From contig NW_017803987.1 in NCBI RefSeq assembly GCF_001625305.1, forward strand, positions 651,028 to 715,027: a DNA stretch of 64,000 bases, given 5' to 3'. Source of the DNA: Branchiostoma belcheri (taxonomy: Eukaryota > Chordata > Leptocardii > Amphioxiformes > Branchiostomatidae). A program made the translations under genes and the position numbers. The notes beneath the pieces were generated by a model that worked only from the letters and a program-made list of their open reading frames with translations, had not been told where the DNA came from and did not search any database. Below are positions 49,423 to 61,061 of the stretch, one piece after another. Positions within the stretch are counted from its first letter, which is position 1, and each line of letters opens with the position of its first letter.

Positions 49423-52337
49423 ATGAAGTCTGATGCAGTAGTGAGAACTTCTGTCTGAACCTGACAAGACAGAGTGGACCAGAACAGATGATTTGAAGAC
49501 CCAAGAGGAATAAAAGGTGAGAAAAAAATCCCAATTATGCATTTTACCTACCATTTACTTGATATTATTTGAGACAAGAGTGTAACTTGTAATGTCTGTA
49601 TAGTTAGGTGGCTGCTGACTGATGCAGTACTGAAGACTTGTTTGAACCTGACAAGACAGATTGGACCAGATGATTTGAAGACCAAAGAGGAATATCAGGT
49701 GAGAAAAATCCCAATATGGCATTTTACCTACAATTATTTGGCCTTATTTGAGACAAGTGTGTAACTTCTACTGTCTGTATAGTCAGGTGGCTGCTGACTG
49801 ATGCTGTAGTGAGAACTTCTGTCTGAACCTGACAAGACAGATTGGACCAGAAGATCCAAGATAAATATCAGGTGAGAAAAATCTGAATTCTGCATTCAAC
49901 CTGTTTATTTAACAATACTTCATGTTGTTTGAGACAAGTGTGTAACTTCTAATGTCTGTATAGTTAGGTGGCTGCTGACTGATGCTGTATTGAAGACTTC
50001 TGTCTGAACCTGACAAGACAGATAGGACCTGATCAGATGATTTGAAGATTCAAGAGGAATATCAGGTGAGAAAAATCCCAATTCTGCATTTTACCTACAA
50101 CTATTTGGTCTTATTTGAGACAAGTGTGTAACTTTTAATGTCTGCATAGTTAGGTGGCTGTCGATTTATACAGGAGTGAAGACTACTGTCTGAACCTGAC
50201 AAGATTAAGGTTGCTGCTGACTGATGCAGTAGTGGTGAATTCTTCATAAACCTGACAAGAGAAGATTGGACCAGACCAGGTGATTTGAAGACCGACGATG
50301 AGTCTCGGGTAAGAAAAATCTGAATTCTGCATTCAACCTACTATTTACTTAATTGTTATTTGAGACAAGTGTGTAACTTCTAATGTCTGTAGTTAGGTGG
50401 CTGCTGACTGATGCAGTATTGAAGACTACTATCTGAACCTGACAAGAGAAGGTTGGACCAGATCGGGTGATTTAGAGACACAAGAGCAAGATGACAACAA
50501 CAACATCCACAGGTGAGACAGTGCTTTAGAGGACCTGTTTGACTCTAGCACTCTCCCCTTACGTCTTACACTTCATAAAAATAACACACACGTAGCAAAA
50601 CATCTTTCACATTAATTTTGTGTTGCCTTATATAAGCACTTGTCTACATTTCTAGGAAGAGGCAAAGTACAAGGTCACAAGAGTGCATCTTTACCTGGTA
50701 TCTAGGTGTCCATTCATACCTGGCATCAATTGTTCTTTTATATAGGTATAATTAGGGTCAGCAGTCCTGATGTTCCTGTCCAAACCAGGCGTCAGCGAAC
50801 CAGCTGACTTAAAGTTAAAGACAGACCAAAGTGAAGAGATTGTATACAGGTGAGACAATGCTTTACAACTTTATTTTTCTATGTGAACATATCTAAGCAA
50901 AGGGGTTGTATGATTGAAGGATTTTATCTATTTTATCTTTTCTGGTCACTCAATGTTGCCTGGAATTTTTAGGGGAGCATCACACTAATTATTCATCATA
51001 TCATTTAGATGTGTCCTGATGTTCCTGTCCTGACGTCCCTGTCCTGAGTGGGAGAAACGTGATGATGGACAACTTCTGTCCACACCACTCACTGACCAAA
51101 TGATGTCTTGGCAAACCTGTTGACTTGAAGAAGACACAGTGCAGAGTTTGTACAGGTGAAACAATGCTTTACAACTTAAAGCCTTTTTCTGATTTGTTAC
51201 AAACCCTGAGGCATAACACACAACCGGTAATGTGTTTCAAAACACCTTTCCATAGCCAAACACTTTCTATAGCTATTCAAGCATTATGATTACCGGTATC
51301 TTTGATGGTTAGTCAGTGTTATCTAAGATGTTTTTGCATCATACTACAGTAATTATCCTTTCATCCTTAGTTATGCGTTTCTTGACGTTCCTGTCCTGAC
51401 TGGGAGAAACCTGTGATGACGGTTGACTTCTGTGTAAACCAGACCAGATCAGGAGTTTGTACCTGTCCATGCAGGTGAGACAATACTTAAAATCTTTTTT
51501 TTCCTCTTGGATTTATTACAAACTGTGGGATAACATGCTGCCAGTAACAGTTTCTAAACACTTTTAAAAACCTAAATTTTTGTACATGTATTCAAGCAAC
51601 TTTTACAACTTACATGACTTATTCCTGTCCTCACATGTACTAGTATGTTAAGAACTCTAACGTGTAAAATGCTACAAGTAAATTGTAACATGTTTAAAAG
51701 CAGTTTTGTGGAGCCTAACTCCTTCAAAGTCTATTCAATCAATGGGATAGTTGAATTGCATGATGTTTTTCCATCACACTTATTATCCTTTCATATTGTT
51801 AGGTGTGTCCTGAGGGTCGGCTGTCTGTTCTGGGAGAAACCAGTTGACTTGAAGATGCAGAAGGAATTGAAGACAGCGGGCACAGTTGTGACTCACTTGT
51901 GAGTATAGTTTATTTGCTCAGCAACGCACTCATGCTAATACATAATCCACTTGTCCAGTCACTAAAGCTTGCACTGCTTTTAATTACACAGTATGTCACA
52001 CTTTTATAGACTTCTTTTCACATCTTCAAACAATTAGTCCTACAAAAGAGGTTATAGTGTCTCCATTATAACTTCATTGGTTCCACATTGCACTTTCAGT
52101 CATTTGAAATACAGCACGTCACACTTTAATGGATTCCTTTTGCAACATTCTGCTACAACTTAACTATGATGATCATCGTAAACTTGCATGTTGTGTGATG
52201 CTTTAGTAAGGCCAATTGATGTTGTCAGTATAGTGACTTTTGTTTCTTTGTCTTCAAGTTGTGGACCCGAAGACCGGATTGCAGCATGAGGAAGAACCAG
52301 ACTTTGTAGGCAGGACTGCGTGAAAGAAGATGGGGAG
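49423..52337 (+). ncRNA. Tandem-exon locus, probably a long noncoding or decayed transcript (at least 11 exons)
   Basis: Candidate exons with AG acceptor and GT donor: 49423-49516, 49608-49698, 49787-49871, 49968-50065, 50154-50308, 50397-50512, 50756-50849, 51009-51155, 51371-51474, 51803-51898, 52259-52337. The first six are copies of one unit (GTGGCTGCTGACTGATGCAG, CTGAACCTGACAAGACAG, GATTTGAAGACC, TATCAG/GTGAGA) repeated with flanking intron at about 180 bp. The next four share TGTCCTGATGTTCCTGTCC and GACTTGAAG. The unit is 85-98 nt, so copies do not keep a frame, and most have a TGA; the second copy is fully open (WLLTDAVLKTCLNLTRQIGP). Joining 50491-50512, 50756-50849, 51803-51898 and 52259 on gives an 80-codon frame. 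Coding status unresolved; no homology recognised. Confidence 0.5.
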
Positions 52338-54288
52338 GTGTGAGTATGGTTTCTTTGTTAACACGAGACAACACTCCACATGCACACACTTGCACTCACA
52401 TTTCTCTTTTCTCTTGCACTCACACTTCTCTTTTTTCATTTAACGTTTATTGTAGCCGGCGACTTCAATTTCATGTTAAGCAACACTGAAAAATTGTTCA
52501 TTTGTATGGTTCAATGCCAAATTGCCCCTAAATTGTTGCTTCAGACCTTTACACTTAAATTCTCTCGCCGAAAAACTTTGCACCTAAGCCGGCTGCATGA
52601 ATTCCACGTTGTTATCCTCTTAGCATCGTATGAATCCCAAATTGCCCCCAAAATTGTCGCTTTGGACCTTTACACTTAAATTCTCCTGCCAAAAAACTTC
52701 GTACCTTAGCCGGCCGCATTAATTCCTTAGACTTAGTCATCCTCTTCGTATCGTATGAATCCAAAATTGTCACTTTAGACCTTTACACTTAAATTCTCCT
52801 GCCGAAAAACTTCGTATTCCTTAGTCTTTGTATCGTATGAATGCCAAATTGCCCCCAAATTGTCACTTAAGACCTTTCTTTACACTGAAATTCTCCTGCA
52901 AAAAACTTGCCTATCTTTGTGTTAATTTCACACTAATTCCTTGTTCAGTTCATTTTCCCGCCAAAAAAATCAATTGGCACCCTCACCTGGTTAATTAATT
53001 GGATTAAGTTTTCCCGCCAAAAAACTTAGTATATGGAGCACTCTAACCTTGAACTTGTGCCCCACTCTTCCTGCCCACCTCCCACACTTCTTCCACAACT
53101 CATAGTATGTTAGTTACACTGTTCTCTGGACTTCTTCGAACATGTAGTCACCACACTCTTCTACACAAACACTTTGTTGATTGAGTGAAGTTTTTCCACC
53201 ACTTAGACTTTAGAATAGTCTCTCACTCTCCTGGTCGGTCAATTGCACTGGTATACTGATGTGTCGAAGCATCAATGTCTCCGAAAAGACATCCCCCGGG
53301 GAGTACACTTAGTGCATTGGCCGACCAGGAGAGTGAGAGACTATTCTAAAGTCTAAGTGGTGGAAAAACTTCACTCAATCAACAAAGTGTTTGTGTAGAA
53401 GAGTGTGGTGACTACATGTTCGAAGAAGTCCAGAGAACAGTGTAACTAACATACTATGAGTTGTGGAAGAAGTGTGGGAGGTGGGCAGGAAGAGTGGGGA
53501 GGGGGGCACAAGTTCAAGGTTAGAGTGCTCCATATACTAAGTTTTTTGGCGGGAAAACTTAATCCAATTAATTAACCAGGTGAGGGTGCCAATTGATTTT
53601 TTTTTGGCGGGAAAATGGACTGAACAAGGAATTAGTGTGAAATTAATACAAAGATAGGCAAGTTTTTTGGCAGGAGAATTTCAGTGTAAAGGTCTAAAGT
53701 GACAATTTTGGGGGTAATTTGGATTCATACGATACAAAGAGGATGACTAAGGAATTTATGCAGCCGGCTAAGATGCGGAGTTTTTCGGCAGGAGAATTTT
53801 AGTGTAAAGGTCCAAAGCGACAATTTTGGGGGCAATTTTGGATTCATACGATACGAAGAGGATAACAACGTGGAATTCATGCAGCCGGCTTAGGTGCAAG
53901 GTTTTTCGGCAAGAGAATTTAATGGGGGCAATTTAGGGGCAATTTGGCATTGAACCATACAAATGAACAATTTTTCAGTGTTGCTTTACATGAAATTGAA
54001 GTCGCCGGCTACAATAAACGTTAAATGAAAAAAGAAATGTGAGTGCAAGAGAAAAGAGAAATGTGAGTGCAAGTGTGTGCATGTGGAGTGTTAATAAAGA
54101 AACCATACTCACACCTCCCCATCTTCTTTCACGCAGTCCTGCCTACAAAGTCTGGTTCTTCCTCCAGCTGCAATCCGGTCTTCGGGTCCACAACTTGAAG
54201 ACAAAGAAACAAAAGTCACTGTATTGACAACAGCAATTGGCCTTACTAATGCAAAATATTATGTCACGCAACATGCAAGTTTATGACA
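52180..54288. repeat. Giant palindrome (inverted repeat with about 1-kb arms)
   Basis: Left arm about 52180-53253, right arm about 53304-54288, spacer about 50 bp. Matching pairs include GTTGTGGACCCGAAGACCGG (52259) with CCGGTCTTCGGGTCCACAAC (54174 region), ATGGAGCACTCTAACCTTGA with TCAAGGTTAGAGTGCTCCAT, and AGTGAGAGACTATTCTAAAG with its complement at 53145-53210. The left arm holds one extra copy of an internal about 130-bp unit (AAATTGCCCCC, CCTTTACACTTAAATTCTCC, GCCGGC). The right arm mirrors the last exon of the tandem-exon locus (54193-54115, minus), with its splice sites intact. Confidence 0.92.
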
Positions 54289-57200
54289 GTAAGAATGGAG
54301 CTAAATGCTGCCTGTAAAAGGCGGAAAGTGTTTTTGGCAGGCAGGATTTCAACAAATTATTTTTACACAATTCATCAACCAAGTGTTCAGGTCCAAAGTG
54401 ACAATTAACTAAGATGAAAGTTTTTTGGTGGGAAAATTTAACTCAAAAGTGTTGGCAAATTTAAGAGTAAGGGTCCAAAGTGTTGGAAAAGTGAGTGAAA
54501 TTAAACAAGAGGCCTATAAACATTAAGCAACCAAACCTAGCGTAGAAGCCTAAAGGACAAAACCTCCGGGCCAGGGTAACAAAAATACACCCCTCTCCGT
54601 TAGCATAGTAGGCCTGATGACGGACAAAGTTGTTCGTCAACAATTCTACTACACAGAGTCGAGGCATGTGTAAGTTTGAACCCTGGGACAGAAGTTCCTC
54701 CTCCAGGCTAAGCTCAGGGACAAAAGTGGAAGGATAGAACATACGGAAAGAGAGGAATTGTGTTTTGTCATGCAGTGATATAAACTCACTGTTATCACTG
54801 TTAATGTGCTGACAACAATTCAAACCTCCTGCTCCAAAGCCCAGACCTACTCTCAAGCTCATCAAATAAAGTCTGTCAGCATAAAACATCACTGTCAAAC
54901 TCTACTAGATCAACATGAGACAAGCCCTGAATTTTCCAACAGGAGGTAAGTATTGCTACAAGTCCATCAACAGTGATAACAAAGTCTGGGGTCTACATCA
55001 CTTAAAAGAAATCAGCGAAACAAAACTACACATGTACATTTACTGTATTTCCTCAGATTATTTCCTCAAAAGTTCTTTTGCTTTATATTTTACATCTACA
55101 TTTTAACAATTACTTCTTTTACAACGACCCTTAAATGCTACCTGTGTCACACTGAAACTGTTCACAGTACTTTTTAAACTATAATATGTGGTTGCAATGA
55201 TTGAATTCAAAAGTTGACTGTCCACAGTACCTTTAAGTTTTAGCTACACAACCTAAAATTCCATGAAATGCTGGCTAGTAATCCTAATTGTGTGTCAACC
55301 TCTCACTGTATACGACTGTTTAGAAGTGTTAACAGACATCTCTTACTGTGCTTATATTTACATCTTATTCAATGTACTGTTTAGTTATATTGTCTACTGT
55401 CTAGAAACTACATTGCAATGCTACGGACTTCCAAAAATTGTCTTCACTTACACATTTTGTTAGCCAGCATCCACACTATGAGACCAACAGAAACAGATTA
55501 TTTCAGACAGTTACCACAATTTCTCCATCCTTTCATCATTAAGAAGATTATCAAAAGACTACGTTTCTACTAAGATCACAAACCCCTGGATTATGCAGAA
55601 TGTGGGACATTTCATTCTTCCACTGCCTTCAAAGAAGAAGTCAAACCTCATAATAGCAAGCGTAGTAGTATAAGTTTTTCCAGACAGTAGCTGTCTGTCT
55701 CCTATCATTGTATTGTATTGTACCGTATAGTATCTTTGACTGTAAAGTAGTTAGCCTTCGGGCATAATTTTGCAAATAAAGAAATGATCATAAACCTGCA
55801 TTTCTCCTGCGTTTTCTTACACTTATAGTCACTAATGAAAGGTCACAGTTAGTAGATGCTACCTGAAATGTCTGACCGTTTCCAAAATCATATCCAGTTG
55901 CTTGAGTAACTGTTTTTGGCGCATCTAATTACCTGAATGTCTATCCTTCACCAACGTATAAATTAGAATCCTTACGAAAATAAAACTTAAACTTTAAGAT
56001 TGTTTTGTTCCGCTGATTCCATAACTCAATTCCTCCCTTTCAAACATCACACACAGCTTTACAGTACTGTAGTACATTTCACACTACAGAAAGAAAGCAC
56101 AACATTGCCTTTTCCCTCTTCTGTAAGGAAATAGGACACATTTCCAACAATCATTATGTGACCAAAGCATTTAATTTCAGGGAAAACAATTTGATCACAA
56201 ATGCTTTTGAAAATGTATCCCATTGCTATACAGAGTGAAACAACAGACAGTATTTGAAGTGCTTTCCTTAGTAGGAAAATGTACTGTGTTCTACACCATG
56301 AATGCATATAAATATTATTTACAACCTTAAACTACTATAATATTATTAATGACAAATGTGAACTCTTTCAATCAAAAATGACAATGAATAGTAGAGAGGG
56401 CTGGTTTGGATAATCAGGTGCTTGGAGCGAAAAATTCGGAAGATTACAAAGATGCCCTATTCCAACATATTTCATTGTCATTTGTATGGGAGGTCCCGAT
56501 CACACTTCGCACTAAATTTCGGAAGGCCGCGGCCACGATTTACAATTCTTCATCTGCACAGTCACTGGATGCTTAACACATAGGCTTACTTTAAATTATG
56601 CAAACTTTAAATGGCAAGGCACATAAGTATGCAAAGCAGTGACCAGGCATTACGCTTCATTCATGCAAGCCTAGCACTTTACCTATAATGTTACATCAAG
56701 TCATAACGACCTGACTTCACATTATGCAAATCTTATACAAGCGCTTAGACATTGCAGCATGCAAACCCCATTTTTGAAAGAGTTCTAAACATAAAAGCCA
56801 ACTCACGGTCTAGATCCGATGTTCTCTTGTCTTGTAGATAGATAACAGGTTCCTCAGGGACACACACAGGCAACTCCTTCTGGAACAGGACAGGTACACA
56901 GGATAGCTGACAGGAACACAGACAGGTCCCACAGCACACACAGGAACATGGGAAGGTACCATAGAGTCTCAGCATCCCATAACCTAGGGGATAAAAGAAA
57001 GAAACATTCTGAAAAATCTCATGCCAAATTTACAATTCACATACACCAAGGATACACCTGTTTACATAACATGCATAGAATAGTAAATTATAAATATTTA
57101 TAACATTTGCTATAAAATCTGCTTTGGTTAGAAGAGCACATGGAACATAGTGAGGCAAAAGGGCACAACAAACAGTGAACATACATGTACTTAGTATATC

Positions 57201-57640
57201 ATAACCAAACAACACTCACATGAAAATGAAGGTCACAAATATGATCACATATCAAGATATCACAATCCATTTGTTTTCAAACCTTCATTGGTTGTGGGAA
57301 GAACACATGGAACATTGTTCAGGCAAAACATGAGCACAGCCAACAGTGAACAGAGACTACTGACCAAACAACAATCACATAATTTTATACATCTCACATA
57401 AGATATCACAATACAAGTAACAACATGATATGCATCTCATGTAACCATTGCACATACATATACTAATGAAACATTGCAAACATTACATATTATGTAAAAA
57501 ATAAAACACAAGATGAAAAAAGTAGAAAACTAAGACTAAAGTCATCAAACATCAAACTTTACTGACTCACAAAGTGAAACGATTTTAGTCATGTCAATGG
57601 GGTTGAAAATCTAACAATCATAGTATCATATAAATGTAGT
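54289..57640. other. Gene-poor AT-rich DNA
   Basis: No confident gene. A minus-strand open frame at 54898-54461 and short open frames at 55263-55463 and 56307-56059 show no recognisable motif. Fragments of the palindrome motif (GGTGGGAAAATTTAACTC, AGGGTCCAAAGTG) recur at 54420-54480. Confidence 0.5.
56807..56983 (-). CDS. Possible exon, cysteine-rich (unassigned)
   Basis: Acceptor TTTATCCCCTAG, donor C/GTGAGT, open in between. From ATG 56975: MLRLYGTFPCSCVCCGTCLC then LPVCVPEEPVIYLQDKRTSD. No partner exon identified and no family recognised; the CCTGTGT-rich first half could also be a short repeat. Confidence 0.25.
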
Positions 57641-58820
57641 TTAGGGACCCTACGGTATTTACCGGGGGGGGGGAGGGCCGGTGCGGTACGGGGGGAGGGC
57701 CAAGGAAAATGAGAAGGGGTGGGGGAGGCCAAGGAAAATAGAGAAGGCAGCGGGAGGCCAAGGAAAACTTTTTATCACAATTCTTATACCTTTTCAATGC
57801 TTTGAGAAGTAGGAAAGTACATGCTATATGTCCTTGGCAGCCGTCACGAACCGAAATGCGTGTGCGCCTTCGCCCGAAATTGGTCGCCCCCGAGTATGAT
57901 TGGTTTCTTCCATATCTCCCATAACTCTGTTCGCCAAAAATGGCGTCGTCGGAAAAAGATGTCGGTACAAAATCCCCGACATTTTCGTTCAGCCAAAAAC
58001 GCAACAACCTTCGTGAGCGTAGCAAAGTAGAGTCTTATTTGGTCTGAATACTGCCTATCGAGAACAACGCCGACCCAACAAACCGCCAGGTATTTTAAAA
58101 GCCAATCCCCGTCCGCGCAAATTTGCCCCATTTCCTTGGCCCGGCGGGCACGCTCAAGAGCCCGGAGCTTCCCACGGAATATTTCACTTCGTCGCGTGCC
58201 GCACTTAAATATCATATCAAACTATTAATAAATTATTATTGATTGTTGATAGTATTAAATTAAATTAGGATGTAGTTTCAGGGGCATTTGCATGCCCGTA
58301 GCCCGGTTCGGACGAACCCCCCCACAAGGCTCAAAGGTCCACTTTTTGGTCCACTTTTTATGTAAAGGTCCACTTTTTTGTCCACTTTTTATGTAAAGGT
58401 CCAAGATTTTTCTTGAAAAGATGGACTGGAATCGTAGAAAAACTGCTCCCTTTGTCATTGAATAAAAATTTATCTCAGATTTTTTCTTGGAAACCCTCTC
58501 AAAAATGCACGAAATGCCATTTTAGAATGTTCATTTTTCAAAATTTTCCGGGGGAGCATGCCCCCGGACCCCCCTAGGAACCTCGCGCCTACGTCGCTCG
58601 AGGTCCCCTCAAGCAGTGGGAAGAACCCCCCCATTCAAAATCCTGGCTACGGGCATGATTTGTAATGTTTCAGAAAGGGGGGGAGGGCCAAGGAAAGTTT
58701 TCTTATAGCGGGGGAGGGCCAGGGAAAAAAATAAATACGGGGGGAGGGCCAGGGAAAACCTTTTCTGCCCGATTTCCTACGCACCGGCCCTCCCCCCCGA
58801 TAAATAACGTACGGTCCCTT
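57641..58820. mobile_element. TIR DNA transposon, PIF/Harbinger-like, nonautonomous
   Basis: Left end TTAGGGACCCTACGGTATTT with a GGGGGGAGGGCCGGTGCG block; right end is the inverse (CACCGGCCCTCCCCCC, then AAATAACGTACGGTCCCTTA). The outermost TTA on both sides fits a 3-bp TTA target duplication, as in PIF/Harbinger elements. Inner subterminal GGGGGAGGGCCAAGGAAAA copies repeat several times at each end. A 123-codon minus-strand open frame (58215-57844) has no recognised transposase motif. A second element is nested at 58291-58657. Confidence 0.75.
58291..58657. mobile_element. Nested MITE with CATGCCCGTAGCC ends
   Basis: Starts CATGCCCGTAGCCCGG and ends CCTGGCTACGGGCATG. Contains AAAGGTCCACTTTTTGGTCC reiterations and GGGGGAGCATGCCCCCGGAC. 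Inserted inside the transposon at 57641-58820. Confidence 0.75.
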
Positions 58821-58929
58821 ACACAAATCTAGTATGATCATACATACAAATGTATTTCACACAAATCTAGCATGATAATACATGTCCATCGTATAACATA
58901 TTTAGCTTGTGAATGATTTCATCATCATT

Positions 58930-59172
58930 TGTGGGGTCGTGTGGTGCAATGGCAGCGTGCGGGACCCAGAAGCAAGAGGTCCTGGGTTCGAGTCCTGACA
59001 TGCCACCGATCTTGTGCCTGTGGGAAAGGCACATTACACGACTTTCCCCACTAGACTCAAGTGAAAATGAGTATGTCTGTCCAGTATTAGTTTCTATGTG
59101 CGGGACACAACACCAGCAACAGCTGCCTCTGTTCCGCGTGTATTGCACTGTTGCAATTTCAATAAATCAAAT
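58930..59172 (+). mobile_element. tRNA-derived SINE, plus strand
   Basis: Head: TGGGGTCGTGTGGTGCAATG (A box region) and CCTGGGTTCGAGTCC (B box, near-perfect). Body: CACCGATCTTGTGCCTGTGG and GGCACATTACACGACTTTCC. A/T-rich end AATAAATCAAATTAAATA. Same family as 8215-8392. Confidence 0.85.
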
Positions 59173-59242
59173 TAAATAATGTCACGCATCATGCTCACCA
59201 GTGTGTTCAGGTTTGGCACTTTAGACTGCCTGCTGCACTCAC

Positions 59243-60005
59243 CCTCGTCCTTGTCTGTGTCCTGTAGCTCCCCCAGGAGAGTGGATGCATCCTTCTCCCA
59301 ATCCCTAACCTCATTGTCGCAGGTTGACAGATCTTCATCGATAGCAGCCAGCTCCCCGAAGTTACAACCAAACAGCTCCTGTAGAAGTTGTTACATCGCT
59401 GGATGGTCTGCAGTGTCCACACTAGTCTCATCCTCTTCTGGTCCCTCTGAGTCAGCACTGGCTGCTACAACATGATTTAAAAAATAACAATTGAAAATAA
59501 AGACAATTGTACCTTTGCCTGGTTACTCATTATCAACATGTTTACAACATTGCATTTGTGTTTCTCGACATAAAAACAATGGGAATGTTATGCAAACAGC
59601 AATTATCTCTTACATTTAAAAGAAAACTAGAACACAATCTGAAAAGGAATAAAATTCAATGTTCAATAGCATCTCAACAATCACTACTTGAATCTCACCT
59701 GTTTTGACAGAAGCCGGCCTTTTTGGACAGTCCTCTTAAGTCTCCTGCCAGGCGGACTCCACAAACTGGATGGTCTCCAAGATGGTCAGTCGCTTGGCGA
59801 CCCGCGTACCGGTGGCTTCCTTGTGGTCTGGTAGCTCCTGCAAGATGCTTCTGAGATGACGCTTCCTGTAATTGAGTTTCAGTGTCTGGATTATCCCGAT
59901 CCATAGGTTGGGTCTAATTTCCTGTTTCCCGACCAACCCTAGAAAAACCTGCGACCCTATATATAGACTTTTTTGGGGGTGGATTCCAGCATGCGCAAGG
60001 TACAT
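59243..60005 (-). pseudogene. pogo/Tigger-family transposase C-terminal remnant
   Basis: Two blocks with plausible splice sites: 60005-59699 and 59464-59243. The first reads LNYRKRHLRSILQELPDHKE and LTILETIQFVESAWQET, then after a frameshift LSKKAGFCQN; this matches the AWxxV...TIxNCFxKAGF end of the DDE domain in Tigger/jerky-type transposases. The second is acidic, QLLQELFGCNFGELAAIDED then LSTCDNEVRDWEKD, fitting the acidic tail that follows in these proteins (pattern like VDEDLxT), after an in-frame TAA. Stop and frameshift make it a pseudogene unless the assembly is wrong. Confidence 0.6.
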
Positions 60006-60089
60006 AAATAATTAATTTTTTTCAGTTCTAAAACATTGTACAACTGGTTTTCTCACATTGACATTGCGGAATTCATACATTTGTAAATC

Positions 60090-60275
60090 GGCACTCAAAT
60101 GTACTGAGTTCTTGAGTCGTGGTGCCAATTCCCCGGAGCTAGAGTTACCACCGGTTCCGTATTGTCGATAACTACCCAGGCCTAGAGCCTCAGAGGACCT
60201 GATCTTTTTTTTTAGAACAGGCGAAAATCAATGCACGCGCGGATGTCATCCATAAAATTAAATCGGCGTGGCCTT
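60090..60275. mobile_element. TIR MITE, AAGGCCACACC family, 3' half
   Basis: TTCTTGAGTCGTGG, ACCACCGGTTCCGTATTGTC, CCAGGCCTAGAGCC and the right TIR GGATGTCATCCATAAAATTA and CGGCGTGGCCTT. Left end not clear. Confidence 0.75.
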
Positions 60276-61061
60276 TAATACCGCTCAACAACTGGTTAAC
60301 ATGCATAGAAAAATCCTGACCTGTTCCTGACCAAAACACCGCTTCTCTTGCAGTCAAGCTTATGGTGGATTCTTGGTGTCTTTTCTACCTACAAATTTAC
60401 CTTCTTGAGCACTATGTGACGTATATCATAACCCTGGATACGGTCTTTGATACATAAAACAACTCTGTTACCGCCCCCCTCCCCACTCGAAAATATTACT
60501 AGTCGTCTGTCTCCCCTCCTTCCAAATCTATCACCTTATCCATGTCATCCTCTTCACAGACAGTACTATCGTGTCCCCTCTGTATGCTACCGGCCTCGGA
60601 GCACGTTTGTTTTACATTGAAACGCATAGAATTTGACCAAAACACAAAGGACAACAACAAAGGACAACAGCCATGACAGCAAACCACGTTTCAAGCAAAG
60701 CTGTTCAGGTCAGGGGTCACATTAAAAAGCGCCCCTCAGCGGATTATTTACAAAGTGCACCTCTTAAGATTGGTGTAGTTTTTCTATTTCAGGATCATTA
60801 ATTTCCCCCTCATTGAATAGTAATTGATTGACCCATGTTCAAGAACTGGTGTGGGTATACGGTGCAAAAAATTGAATTGAATAAATGAAAGTGCATTTTT
60901 ATCTTCCTTACTGGACCACACAAAAGCTTGGTGCAGCGTTACCACGTGGGGGACTGTTGCCGCAACTTATTTTCAAAATTCTGTCTTTTTGCTTCATTCA
61001 CCTTAGAGGAGATTTACCTACAATAGTCCAGAGAGTATCTACGACAATTTAAAGTACAACT
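60276..61061. other. Intergenic, with a weak acidic exon candidate
   Basis: Minus-strand 60581-60499 could be a terminal exon (acceptor GCATACAG) encoding EEDDMDKVIDLEGGETDD and a stop; unsupported by context. Otherwise nothing seen. Confidence 0.3.

Noticed and set aside
54461..54898. 145-codon minus-strand open frame
   Set aside because: No recognisable motif, no splice or promoter context, and AT-rich composition like its surroundings. Kept only as unassigned sequence.
57844..58215. 123-codon minus-strand open frame inside the TIR transposon
   Set aside because: Basic and Trp-rich but without a DDE motif or similarity I can name; may be a captured fragment. Not called as a gene.
58930..59005. 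Candidate tRNA gene
   Set aside because: A and B boxes are present but the acceptor and anticodon arms do not pair properly and the body continues as a SINE found also at 8215-8392.
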